From NCBI RefSeq assembly GCF_017743865.1, contig NZ_JAGHRJ010000001.1, positions 744,001 to 808,000 of the forward strand: DNA of 64,000 nucleotides, written 5' to 3'. The stretch is from Labrenzia sp. R4_2 (GTDB lineage Bacteria > Pseudomonadota > Alphaproteobacteria > Rhizobiales > Stappiaceae). This document shows, one piece after another, positions 27,015-36,800 of the stretch. Each line of letters begins with the position of its first letter. Within the stretch, counting starts at the first letter, position 1. The translations under genes and the position numbers were made by a program. A model generated the notes under the pieces. It did not search any database. It was given only the letters and a program-made list of their open reading frames with translations, and had not been told where the DNA came from.

Positions 27015-28906
27015 GATGTTTCCTCCGTTTGCCCGCCGGTCGACGCCAGCCGGTTGTCTATGCGCGCATGGATGTCATCCGTCAGCTCCGGGATGAGCGT
27101 TGCCCAATGGCCAAAGCGTGGTGCCTTCAGAACGTCCATGCTCGGATACCAAAGGCTTCGATTTGTTTCAGCGTACCAATACCACGGGGACATGTACTGC
27201 GCGATAACCAGTCCCGGTGTGCCTGCAGCCCCGGCACCATGCAGGATTATTCCGTCTGGCCCCACAACAAAATCGAGTGCGTGCAGCAGAGCTGCAAGAT
27301 CGTCGAGGCGTTTGATGTGCGCGCCCGCATCAATAATTCCTTGATGCCCAGACAATTGTCTGCGGCTGTGATCCCAAACTGTGCTGACCAACGTGCCAGG
27401 CAAGGATCGCAACGCGGGCAGCAATGTATCAAGTGTCAGGCCGGGCTGCGCTTCGTTCCAGGCGATCCCGATCCACGGCTTCGGAAATTCAGAAAGGGCG
27501 TCCTGCCAACGTTTTAAAAGCTCCTGTTTGACCGGCAGATACGGACAGGGCCCGGTTACGCCACCCCGCAAATCATTCGGCAATCCGAGGATCTGAGAAA
27601 TTGGAAGGGTTACCGGAGCAGCAGGTTGCTCAGCATTGCCGTTCGGCGCGTCGTTCGGCAGATAGTTGTTGTATCCGAAAAAGCCGGACAGCTGGGACAA
27701 GGTCGAAGGACCGGCTAGCGGAGCAGATTTGTCGCGGCCCGCTTGGTCCAGAAAGCGTGCAAGCACCATGAATTCCAGATTGGACAGACCGGGGTCAATG
27801 ACCATGACGGCTTCACTGACCAGTTGCTTCAACACGTCAGGATTTGTGTCTCCACTTTGGCCGCCGTTCAAGGTCGCAACGACCGGCTGTTCGAGCGTTG
27901 ACGGCACTTTTTCAATTTGTCCGGTCGACAGGAAGGCATCGCGCAAGATGCTGAAGAGCCGGCCCCGGACCGCATCCTTCATGCCTGCTGCATTGGCCAT
28001 CAGTGGCTCCAGCAGCTGTATGGCCTTTTCCGGCTCTCCCGCCAGCCGATAGGCCGTGCCCAGCGTTAGAGTTGCTTCCATCCGGTCCTTGGCGCCTTTT
28101 GCGACCGGAGCAAACTCCCGCAAGGCTTCAAATGCTTCTCCGCGTTCCGCCTTGATCTTGATGTAGCTGAGCCAGGCGGGCATCAGATCCGGGAAAAGGG
28201 CTTTGGCGCGGCCGGCGATCCGCAAGGCTTCGCTCGATTGACCGATCGCGGCAGCATTGTTGGCAAGCGACAGCATGAATTCCGGGTTTGTCGGTTCTTT
28301 CAGATGCGCTGCTTCAAAAAACGATGTGGCTTTTCCGTGGTCGCCGAGCGCCGTCAGGATTTGGCCGACAAAAGCTGACAGGTTGCTGTCGTCCGGTGCA
28401 TTGCTCAAGGCTTCCTGGGCGATCATCAGAGCCGGAGAGAACAGGCCATAGGCATAGTAAAGCCGCGATATGCCAAGCAGGATATCAGTGTCGCCGGTGT
28501 TTCGGCTCCGAACGGTGTTCAGAAGGTCTTCCGCTTCCGACAAGGCGCCGGCCGACGCCAAAAACTCCGCTTTCAAGAGCGCTGCCTGGGCATGATACGG
28601 ATCAAGGGCAAGTGCACGTTCCACCAGTTTTTGAGCGTCTTCGGGCTTTTGGCTGATGATTGAGATCTTTGCGGCGAGTGTCAGAAAGCCCGGGTCCTGG
28701 CCGGTGACTGCGGTCGATTTCGACAACAGCGTTTGAGCCCCTTCCAGATCGCCGTTCGCCAGACGGGTTTCAATCAGACCGGATAAGGCCTCCGGATGGC
28801 CCGGCGAGACGTCCAGAATACTTTCATACAGGAGCGCCGCATTATCGTGCCGGCCGGCCGACGCATGGTCTTTGGCCGCTTTCAGCCTATCATCAACTAG
28901 GAGCAT
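27011..28906 (-). CDS. TPR protein with a C-terminal glycosyltransferase-like (GT-B, heptosyltransferase-like) domain
   Basis: 631 residues. The first ~360 form tetratricopeptide-type helical repeats (ALLYESILDVSPGHPEALSGL, LVERALALDPYHAQAALLKAE and similar). The C-terminal ~170 residues resemble the second half of TPR-linked GT9/GT41-like proteins: KPWIGIAWNEAQPGLTLDTLLPAL, then DLAALLHALDFVVGPDGIILHGAGAAG and SLWYPSMDVLKAPRFGHWATLI (landmarks). The usual DTAxAHLAGA active-site stretch is altered to PDGIILHGAGA, so activity is uncertain. No signal peptide is present. It sits between the DUF3540 gene and the small protein in the spike operon. Its job could be modifying a T6SS component or acting as a scaffold. 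Confidence 0.7.
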   Translation of the reverse strand: MLLVDDRLKAAKDHASAGRHDNAALLYESILDVSPGHPEALSGLIETRLANGDLEGAQTLLSKSTAVTGQDPGFLTLAAKISIISQKPEDAQKLVERALALDPYHAQAALLKAEFLASAGALSEAEDLLNTVRSRNTGDTDILLGISRLYYAYGLFSPALMIAQEALSNAPDDSNLSAFVGQILTALGDHGKATSFFEAAHLKEPTNPEFMLSLANNAAAIGQSSEALRIAGRAKALFPDLMPAWLSYIKIKAERGEAFEALREFAPVAKGAKDRMEATLTLGTAYRLAGEPEKAIQLLEPLMANAAGMKDAVRGRLFSILRDAFLSTGQIEKVPSTLEQPVVATLNGGQSGDTNPDVLKQLVSEAVMVIDPGLSNLEFMVLARFLDQAGRDKSAPLAGPSTLSQLSGFFGYNNYLPNDAPNGNAEQPAAPVTLPISQILGLPNDLRGGVTGPCPYLPVKQELLKRWQDALSEFPKPWIGIAWNEAQPGLTLDTLLPALRSLPGTLVSTVWDHSRRQLSGHQGIIDAGAHIKRLDDLAALLHALDFVVGPDGIILHGAGAAGTPGLVIAQYMSPWYWYAETNRSLWYPSMDVLKAPRFGHWATLIPELTDDIHARIDNRLASTGGQTEETS

Positions 28907-28940
28907 TCAATTTCCGCAATCTGCTAATCCGAACAGCATC

Positions 28941-29582
28941 TTAGCCAACGCTGACGCGTTTGGCATCAAGCCGGACATCTTCTTCCGCTGTAATCATGGA
29001 GATGTCGCTGTGTTGAGTGGCGACGCTGTCAATGTTCTGAACCAGAATACCGGCCTTGAGCGTTTCAGTCTCTTTGACCGAGCTGCTGCGGCTTTGCGCA
29101 GTCGTCGTGATGGTCCGGGCATTGACCATCTTGTCCACCAGCGTTTCCATTGAGCGGGTGAAGTTGGTGATCAATTGCTTTCCGGTCTGGGTCACGCTTT
29201 CCGCCAGCACGTTCATACGCCGCGCACTCACGTGAACATCCGGTGCGGATACGGTGAGGCGCCCCTCGGATTTCAGCGCGACTTCTTTTGCACCTGCAAC
29301 TCCGATTTCAGCAGATACATCGGCGTCGCGGGTCAGGACCGATAGTATAAATGCCTGGTCACCACCGCGGTAAACCAGAGCCGTATCGCCGATCGCGGGA
29401 GCCAAAAGACAACCGGCGGCTTGGCTTGCATGGATTTGCTCACCGTCCGACAAGGTCACCATGGCGTCCTGTTCTGTCAGGAGCGCCTTGACGATGCCGG
29501 TTTCAAGGCCGTTGCCGGGAGCGGGCGGCGGTGTCGCTGTTTTGGTTGTCGTTTCCGCCTTGCGGGATGTTTGTTTTTTCAT
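28941..29582 (-). CDS. DUF3540 family T6SS spike-associated protein
   Basis: 213 residues. After a Lys/Thr/Pro-rich start, ALLTEQDAMVTLSDGEQIHASQAAGCLLAPAIGDTALVY is an OB-like strand region (landmark about 33-72) typical of DUF3540 proteins, which resemble the gp5-type base of VgrG. The C-terminus is strand-rich (EGRLTVSAPDVHVSARRMNVLAESVTQTG, then EEDVRLDAKRVSVG). DUF3540 genes accompany DUF2169, DUF4150 and pentapeptide genes in VgrG clusters, as here. The molecular role is not established; a spike adaptor or VgrG accessory is inferred. Confidence 0.75.
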   Translation of the reverse strand: MKKQTSRKAETTTKTATPPPAPGNGLETGIVKALLTEQDAMVTLSDGEQIHASQAAGCLLAPAIGDTALVYRGGDQAFILSVLTRDADVSAEIGVAGAKEVALKSEGRLTVSAPDVHVSARRMNVLAESVTQTGKQLITNFTRSMETLVDKMVNARTITTTAQSRSSSVKETETLKAGILVQNIDSVATQHSDISMITAEEDVRLDAKRVSVG

Positions 29583-29607
29583 AAGCGACTCTTTGGCGAT
29601 GGGTTTG

Positions 29608-30684
29608 TCAGATCTGCGCCGTGCTAGCGATCTTTGCTTCCCACAATGATATCATGGACTTGACGTTTACATTCGCACATTCTGCGGCGATCTGTTCGGC
29701 AGTGATGCCGCCGGTGCTGGCTTTCACAGGGGTTGCGGTTGCTTCCGTCGCTGTCGTGTCTACCTTGACGGCTTTGGATCTGAACGTCGCCCCAAGCACC
29801 TTGAGTTCACCTTCCTTGATTTCGGTTTTCCAGGCAAGGATGTCTGTCTTCACCAGACCGATATCGGTCTTGAGCAAGTAAAAGGTAATCTTTGTGATCG
29901 GCTCGACATTGAGGCTAAAGGCTAAATTGAATATGAATTCAGCCGCGATTTTGACCTGAATATTCCCGCCGCAGAACATTTTGAAGTACGTGCCGTAATG
30001 CCGTGTATCGGTGTGGGCATGAATCTCTTTGTACGAATTCGCGTGATAGATTTCATACTTGTTTGCTTCGTAGTATTTGCGCGAGACACTTGAGACTTTC
30101 TCGTATTGCTCGCCGTCGACCGTCTTTGTGTCTTTCCTGACAGTGGTGTTGAGATCACCAAGTCCATTGGCGCCGGCGATCAAATTGATATCCTGTTCAT
30201 TGCCGTTGGTGTCAGTACCGGACTGGATCGTGATTGCTCCTTCGTCCGACTGGATGTGCATGGCACCTTTTGGATTCAGGTAGAATTTCTCGCCGCCCCG
30301 GATCAGGATCCGGCCATCGCAGGCCATGAGGATACCTTTCCCCCCGCCAGCTGCATTTGTGTAGATCGCATCACCCGATTCATCGGCGATGTGTTGTGCC
30401 GGAAAATACGCGGAGTAGGTATCAGCGCCTGCATTGTAGGCGGTTTGTTCGACATCGGCGTATTCACCAAGACGCAGCAGGGTGCCAAGGCCTGAGTCGT
30501 CCGCAGACGTATTCGCGGCACCCGGTGTGCTTGGGACGTAAAAGTAGGTGTATGTGGTTTGGTAGTGAGTGCCCGTGTCGTCTTCGACAAGCGCATCACT
30601 ATCCGTCACATTGCTCAGGGAGGTGTTCAGATCGGACAAAGCCGCGGTCAGGGAATTGATCTGCGTATCATAGGCCGAAGACAT
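29608..30684 (-). CDS. Unidentified VgrG-linked beta-rich protein (candidate cargo or spike extension)
   Basis: 358 residues from the ATG at 30684, which has GGGAGG seven bases upstream; a longer frame begins at 30699. I do not recognise the family. The central part reads like the beta-helix of phage spikes and VgrG C-termini (GRILIRGGEKFYLNPKGAMHIQSDEGAITIQ, landmark), followed by a Tyr/His-rich stretch (YYEANKYEIYHANSYKEIHAHTDTRHYGTYFKM, landmark) and a hydrophobic NLAFSLNVEPITKITFYLL segment. It lies directly downstream of vgrG in the position usually held by cargo or a spike extension. No toxin catalytic motif is visible. Confidence 0.6.
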   Translation of the reverse strand: MSSAYDTQINSLTAALSDLNTSLSNVTDSDALVEDDTGTHYQTTYTYFYVPSTPGAANTSADDSGLGTLLRLGEYADVEQTAYNAGADTYSAYFPAQHIADESGDAIYTNAAGGGKGILMACDGRILIRGGEKFYLNPKGAMHIQSDEGAITIQSGTDTNGNEQDINLIAGANGLGDLNTTVRKDTKTVDGEQYEKVSSVSRKYYEANKYEIYHANSYKEIHAHTDTRHYGTYFKMFCGGNIQVKIAAEFIFNLAFSLNVEPITKITFYLLKTDIGLVKTDILAWKTEIKEGELKVLGATFRSKAVKVDTTATEATATPVKASTGGITAEQIAAECANVNVKSMISLWEAKIASTAQI

Positions 30685-30717
30685 TCTATGTCCTCCCAAT
30701 GTGGGTCTTTGCAGACC

Positions 30718-32247
30718 CTACGCGGAACCGTCGCTGATCTGCATGATAATGCCGGAAGCCGTCCGGGTTCTGTGCGCGACATTCTGGTTTGTCGCCGTGA
30801 CAGGGTTGACCTGCTCCCCGTTCGACACCGCGCCCAAAATGACCGGGCGGTCCGGATCGCCGTGCAGGAAGCCGAGCAACACCTCTGTGCCGATCAACAG
30901 TGTGGAGTGGGACCCATAGCCGTCTCCACCGCCATAAGGTTCCATTTTCCGAACGACATAGCTTGCTTTGCCCTGCGACAGGCCGCTTTCCTCGTCCAGA
31001 ATCCGGACGCGGTAACGGCCAGCACTGTCGAGTTCAGCGCGCTTTCCTTCGGTCTCACCGTCGATCACTGCGGAAATGTACCCCGGGATAGATGGCTTTG
31101 GTGTGACAATGGACGGCCGGAAGCCATTGTCGAACGGAACACAGACAAAGCGGTTGCGATAGGGTTCAGGCGTCATGTCGGCCGAACTGAAGCCGAGCGG
31201 CGTTGTGTTGACGCAGCTGTGGGTGACTTCGGTTACGATGTAAAGACCGTCAAGATCCCGGATCGGATGGTCCTTCAACTGAAAGAAATATCCCGGGCGC
31301 AGGAGCGGAACGTTGCTTTCGCCAACGAATTGCTGGCGTTCCGTTTCAACGAGTTCGACCCGCCGCTTGGCGATGAAGTTGCCTTCTGAAACGGTCGCAT
31401 AGTGCTCACCATAGCGGGTGGTGATGCCCTGGCCGGGGAAGCTGGCGTCTTGAGAGACAAACAGGTCTACCTTCGGGGTTTCCTCGTTGTATTCCCGCAA
31501 AGCCACTGTGCCGCTTTGGGTGATGAATTTCTGGTTGAACGACCAGATGCCGAAGTCGCCGGTGCCCATCACCTGTTCTTTGCTGCGATAGGACAGCTCT
31601 TCAGTGATCTGTTTGCCGGAGAGCTTTGTGAAATGCTCCTTCCGGTCGCCGAAGACAACCTTCTCCTTGTCACTGGAATGATCGAAGGAAAAGAAGATGC
31701 CGAACCGCTCACACATGCGCTTCAGGAAATTCAGGTCGTGCTCCCGGTACTGCATGACGAAATGCAGTTTCGGGTAATCCCCGCTGGACGGCAGCATGTC
31801 GTACTGGATCTGGCGCGGAACGCGGCTCGAACTGGTGTTCGAGTTCTTCTTGTTCGCATCGCTCAGCTCGCTGGTCAGGATATCAACGACGGTGACATCC
31901 TTGTCCGTGCCATACACCTGGTTCTGGGCACTGTGCCGCAGCATGGAAAGTTCAGGTTCAATGACGAAGCGGTAACAGAACTCGCGGTTCGGTGTCGGGT
32001 CGCGTGTCTCTGCGCCTTCAATGACACCCTGCGCCTGCATCTTTTCTTCGCCCATCTCCAGTGTGAGCGTGGCGGCCTTGCCCATCATGTCTGGGAGCTT
32101 GATAGGGTCTTTCGAGACGATATCAGTCGTAAACCGATACCCGTCGGTCAGGGCCTCAACACCGTGAAGGGCTTCGACATACACGTCGCTGCTCGATACG
32201 CCGGGCAGGGTGATCGACATTTTTCCCTGCATCGCTTCGCTGCTCAT
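30718..32247 (-). CDS. vgrG: T6SS spike protein VgrG (TssI)
   Basis: 509 residues, a short VgrG without a C-terminal effector extension. The gp27-like part includes GVEALTDGYRFTTDIVS, the YRFVIEPELSMLRHS region and MQYREHDLNFLKRMCERFGIFFSFDH (landmark), and the gp5-like OB fold ends with the typical SHSTLLIGTEVLLGFLHGDPDRPVILG. VgrG trimers form the tip-bearing spike on Hcp. The gene is preceded by the PAAR-like gene and followed by the unidentified 358-residue gene, so cargo is probably carried by adaptors rather than fused. Confidence 0.95.
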   Translation of the reverse strand: MSSEAMQGKMSITLPGVSSSDVYVEALHGVEALTDGYRFTTDIVSKDPIKLPDMMGKAATLTLEMGEEKMQAQGVIEGAETRDPTPNREFCYRFVIEPELSMLRHSAQNQVYGTDKDVTVVDILTSELSDANKKNSNTSSSRVPRQIQYDMLPSSGDYPKLHFVMQYREHDLNFLKRMCERFGIFFSFDHSSDKEKVVFGDRKEHFTKLSGKQITEELSYRSKEQVMGTGDFGIWSFNQKFITQSGTVALREYNEETPKVDLFVSQDASFPGQGITTRYGEHYATVSEGNFIAKRRVELVETERQQFVGESNVPLLRPGYFFQLKDHPIRDLDGLYIVTEVTHSCVNTTPLGFSSADMTPEPYRNRFVCVPFDNGFRPSIVTPKPSIPGYISAVIDGETEGKRAELDSAGRYRVRILDEESGLSQGKASYVVRKMEPYGGGDGYGSHSTLLIGTEVLLGFLHGDPDRPVILGAVSNGEQVNPVTATNQNVAHRTRTASGIIMQISDGSA

Positions 32248-32278
32248 TGTCTGATCTCCTCTTCTGCCGTCGCGCCGC

Positions 32279-32683
32279 CTAAAGGCTCGGGTTCAGCAGA
32301 CGTATTTGTGACGGTACCAAAGTGGTTCCGACAGAATTCGGTGAAACGCCGTTTTGCAGCGTCGGGTCCAAAAGTGCGCGGGTTGCCGGCATGCACTGAA
32401 GGAAGAGTTTGGTGGAGCCCTTCACGTTCCGGCTGTTGGAACACACCATACCCGAGGCCACGCCGGGGCCGGGCCCACTGACCGTAACCGGTGCCAAGTT
32501 TGTCATATTGTGCGCGGGCATGCACATGATGAGTGAGCGGAAACAGGTCGGGATTTCCGTCACCCTGAAGCCCATGGAAAAGAGCGGGATCGGGACCGGG
32601 CCGACCGGTGTTGTCTGCAGGTAGATATCCGGAACCGAGAAGTCCATTCCGGGGATAGGGCCTTGTGAGTTTACAAACACCAT
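32279..32683 (-). CDS. PAAR-like DUF4150 spike-tip protein
   Basis: 134 residues. The start VFVNSQGPIPGMDFSVPDIYLQTTPVGPVPIPL and the GCxSGMVCSNSRNVKGSTKLFLQ-like region match the DUF4150 group of PAAR-like proteins, which sharpen the VgrG tip and can carry effectors. Here it is a stand-alone domain with no C-terminal toxin. Four cysteines and a few histidines could bind the usual metal ion. It overlaps the stop of the upstream pentapeptide gene by one base (TGATG). In Agrobacterium, DUF4150 and DUF2169 proteins together deliver an effector with a matching VgrG; the same trio exists here. Confidence 0.85.
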   Translation of the reverse strand: MVFVNSQGPIPGMDFSVPDIYLQTTPVGPVPIPLFSMGFRVTEIPTCFRSLIMCMPAHNMTNLAPVTVSGPGPGVASGMVCSNSRNVKGSTKLFLQCMPATRALLDPTLQNGVSPNSVGTTLVPSQIRLLNPSL

Positions 32684-33804
32684 CAGAGTGTCCCTCCTTG
32701 GCCCGCACCATCGCCGTCGAGGGCGACCTTGTCGGGCCGGTATAATTCTGCAATCGCACGATCAGTATCGGTCTCGATCCGGCTGCCGGATGTGCCGAGC
32801 ATCACAGTCTGTTCGGTCTTGGCTGCATGAAATTTCGTAAGGTTAAAATTGCTTGCCGAGAGAGAGGCACCTGACAGGTCGGCATGCGAGAACTCGACCT
32901 GACGCAGATCGCATTGCTCAAACAGTGCTGCCCGGCAATCCGCTTCCTGGAAGACTGCGGAAAACAATTGCGAACTGTTGAACCGGGCTCCGGAAAGACC
33001 GGCACCGGCAAAGTTCGCCATGGTCAGCTGGCTGCCTGAGAGATCCACGCCGTCCAGTTTGCTTTTCGTGAAACCGGTCGTATTTGCCGTAACGCCGCGC
33101 AGGCTTGCGCCTTCAAAATCACATTCGGCAAACACGGACGCGCTGAGGTTGGCACCGTTCAAATTGGTGCCTTTGAATTCGCCCTTGTGGAACGTGCAGT
33201 GCTGCCAGGATTGACCGGATAGATCGAGCCCGGAGAGGTTCGCATCAGCAAACACGGCAATGTCGATAAAGGTGCCGGTGATATCCACCGGCCGCAGATC
33301 GGCATCGGTCAGCATGAAGTTTGACAGAACCGCGTTTGCGAAGCTGGCGCCCGTCACGTCTGATGCCAAAACGACCGCCCGGTAGAAACTTGCTTTGGAA
33401 AAGTCGGCATCCATCAGGTCCGGCTGCGCAAAGGACACCTGATCGAACGTGCTGCCCGAAAAGTTGCAATTGCTGGCGTTCCCGGCAACGATCTGGGCGC
33501 GCTCGACATACGTGTCGCGCATTTCCGACGCGTCCATGTCGCAGGACACGATCTGGGTGTTTTTCAAATTACAGCCATTGAAACGCGCGCCTTTGAGCGT
33601 GCATGAGACAATCTGGGCATCCGTTAGGGTTGCTCCGGAAAAGTCGCACCCGGTCAAGTCGCACTCGATAAACCTAATCCCGGCAAGGTTCATGTTTGCG
33701 AAGGACATTCCCGAGGCGATGCGGAGCATGATCGGTTGTTCATGGGCGTGGAACGCCATGACATCTTCGAACGTGATCGGTTTTCTGTCCGGCATCTTAG
33801 GCAT
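32683..33804 (-). CDS. Pentapeptide-repeat protein
   Basis: 373 residues, almost entirely A(D/N)LxX-type pentapeptide repeats from about residue 40 to 330 (for example GIRFIECDLTGCDFSGATL and AVLSNFMLTDADLR), which form a right-handed quadrilateral beta-helix. There is no signal peptide. The C-terminus (about 330-373) is non-repetitive. Pentapeptide proteins are common beside DUF2169 and VgrG genes; they may be adaptors or structural stalks, but the role is not established. The start lies inside the end of the 1071-residue gene, so the two are translationally coupled. Confidence 0.85.
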   Translation of the reverse strand: MPKMPDRKPITFEDVMAFHAHEQPIMLRIASGMSFANMNLAGIRFIECDLTGCDFSGATLTDAQIVSCTLKGARFNGCNLKNTQIVSCDMDASEMRDTYVERAQIVAGNASNCNFSGSTFDQVSFAQPDLMDADFSKASFYRAVVLASDVTGASFANAVLSNFMLTDADLRPVDITGTFIDIAVFADANLSGLDLSGQSWQHCTFHKGEFKGTNLNGANLSASVFAECDFEGASLRGVTANTTGFTKSKLDGVDLSGSQLTMANFAGAGLSGARFNSSQLFSAVFQEADCRAALFEQCDLRQVEFSHADLSGASLSASNFNLTKFHAAKTEQTVMLGTSGSRIETDTDRAIAELYRPDKVALDGDGAGQGGTL

Positions 33805-36800
33805 GGGTCGGTTGCTCCAGAAGTGTCATGCCAAGGTTGGCGCCGGAGAAATCGCAGCTGGCGAGTTTGGCCTCAAGCAAGTCTGCGGCGAAGAGATTGG
33901 CAGCCCGCATCGAGCAGCGCCGAAGATCGACACCGGTGAGCGCAGCGGCAAAAAGATTGGCCCCGAAGAAATCACTGCCCGCAAAATTGGACCGGCCGAA
34001 CAGCGAGTTGCGGAATGAAGACAACCTGAAATCATTGGCTTCCAGGTTGCATGCGTTGAAGAAGCAAGCGGTCCCGCTCGCCCTCAAAAAACAGCACTCG
34101 GGCATTTCGGCCGTGTTGAACGAGCTCTCGGTCGCACGAAGTCCGTCAAAGCGCGAGCCGGTCAGATCGCTTGCGCCCATGATACCAACGGACAACCATT
34201 TGCCGTTGATCGCGCGCATCCCCGGTGCCTTCACTTCCATAAAGCCAATGCGTTCCAGGTCGCTGTCGCTTAAGTCCAGGCCCTTCATGGATAGGGTCAC
34301 GAACATGGTCCGGAGCAATTTGGAGCTTGTCGCTTTAAATCCGTCCGCCGATCCGGTCAGGATCTGACAATCGGTGATCCGGCTTTGCTTGAGCTGCATG
34401 TCGTTGATGTTGGATTCAATCAGGCGCACCTTCTCAAGATCTGCTCCGGTGCCTGTCGAGCCGGACAGGTCCGATTGGATGATCAGGAGGTCATGCAGTT
34501 TTGCCCGGTCAAGCGCCAGTTCCTGTGCGCTTGCCTTGTTCAGGTTGGCGCGAGTCATGTCGCAGTCTGAAAAGTCGACGCCCGTGAGCGTTGCCCCGGA
34601 AAAGACAGCACCTGTCAGGTTCGAGCCGGTGAACCGGGCGTCTGTCAGGTCTGATTGCTCGAAGAATGTTCCGGAAAGATCCATGCCGCTGAAATCAACG
34701 CCGCGCAGATCTGCGCCAGCAAGATCGGCGCCTTTGAAATCGTGGCCATCGCGCAGTTTTCCGGTGACAAACGCACCGAGACGGATCGGAACCCCCTCGG
34801 GCAAGGCCTCAAGTGGAAACAACGGGGCAGGCGATTGCTGGCGGGCTGTTGCCATGGAGTCTTCCATGGTCTCTTCCGCCTCGTCCATACGGTCCTTGGC
34901 CGTTGCCACCGACGCCAGGGCCGTCTCAGACGGTGTTTGGCCTTCAGGCGGCTGCGGTCCGTCTGCTTGCATGCTCTCAACCCGCTCCAAAAGGGTTTCA
35001 AGCATTTCACCCGGCTTGTCTTTCGGAATGATGGGGGAGTCGAGTTTGGACAGCCCTTCTTCCAGCTTGGCAGTCAGGTCGTCCATCGGCATGTCATCTG
35101 GTTGACTTGCCAAGAGGTCTTCGAACGAAGATTGTTTTGCTGCGGGCGCAGGCGTGGCTTCGGCCAGCTCCCCGATCATCGCACTGAACTGGTCGTCAAT
35201 GGCGTCTGCTGGCGGTTTCATGGCCTCGTCCAAGCCCTCTAGCTGGGACAAGTCCATTTCGTCAATGGCCTTGCGGGCGTCGGCCAGGATGCTGCCTTCC
35301 GGCTGCTTCATCGCCCGGGCAACCGCCTTGGTGTACGCGAGCTCAATGTCCTCTTCCGATGGGGCTTGCGGTTCGCCGAAGATGCCCGCCAACGTTTCAT
35401 CCAATGCCCCGGCAGCGTCGGGATTGTCGTCCAGTCCCGCAAACGGACCGGAGGGTGAGCGATCTTTCAGGGCCGTCAGTTGGCCTGTGACTTCCTGAAG
35501 GCCGGATGCTAAGTCCGGGTCGAGTTCAAGATCTGAAAATCGGGCTATGAAAGCGTCATCGACAATTGGTTTCTTGGCGTGTGGCGGCAGCAGCTTGGGC
35601 GGTGTTGCTGCGACAATGGCCCGGCGCTGAAGCTCTGCTTTGGCCATTTCGCGGTCGCGTTTTTCCAAAAGGGCGTCTTCAACCGCTTTGACGTCATCCA
35701 GAAGGGCGGCCAGATCCAGGTCGCCGTTTTCAAGTTCTTCCGGGGTGGGCTGGGCAACCAGAGGAATATCATCGATGATGTCTGACTTGGGCGGCGGGAC
35801 GAGGTCACCTGGCAGGCCCTCATCTTCCAGCATCTTGCGCGCTGCCCAGTTCTGGTTGTCCATGAACTTCTGCCGGTCGGCCGCAGCCTTTTCCAGTTTG
35901 GCTTCGCGCTTGGCGCTGAGGATTGCCGGATCGACATCCGGCATCAACTGATAGTCGGCCAGCGCATATTTGTGCGCTTCGTCTTTTGATGTCCGTTTCT
36001 GATAGACATCAGCATAGTAGGCAGCATCCCGGCTGACGGCATCCGTCTCTTCCAGGCCGACCATGATGGCCGCAATGTCTTCTGCAAACCGGTCTGTGCC
36101 ACGCAAAAGGCCACGGAATGTCAGAACGGCCTTTTGAACATTCGGAAAAATCGTGACGGTATCGCAGCGCATCGTTGTCTCGATGAGCTCATTTGTATCG
36201 GTCAGCTTGTAGAAGCACCGGGCGGTCAGGCGGGGCAGTTGTCCGCCAACGGATGCCTCACCGCGCGACATGCCGGTGATCGAAAATGTTTCCCCGCCTT
36301 CAAAGAAACCATCGAACCGTTGATCCTCTGGCGCCTCGCAGTGATAGAGCGGATTGAAGTCATCCGGTTTCAGCGGGGAGATATGGTCGATCCAATGCTG
36401 ATCATACGTGCCGAGATGCTTCAGGCGTGCGGCGTCATCCGCAGCGATTGGTCCGAAATGAGCTGGAACGGGTTGGTCATCCGGCGCCTTGATCAGCCGT
36501 GCGGGATCTTCAACATTCGGAAGCGGCGCATCGTACCCGGCCTCCAGAATGCTCCTTGCCCCGTGTCCTTTGCCACGCGCATTCGGTGTGTAGTTCGGGC
36601 CGCCAAAGGCCTGCGCTTCGCCAATCGGCATTTTGAGGAACGGAACCGGACGGCTCATTTGCACGCCCTGGTCCGTCAGTTGCCAAACGCGATCGCCGAA
36701 AACGGCGAGCTCTTTATGAAACCGGTCAAACCGAACAGAGACACGGATGCCTTCAATTGGGGCGTCTGTCGGTGATAGCGCATTGCCTGCAATAATCACT

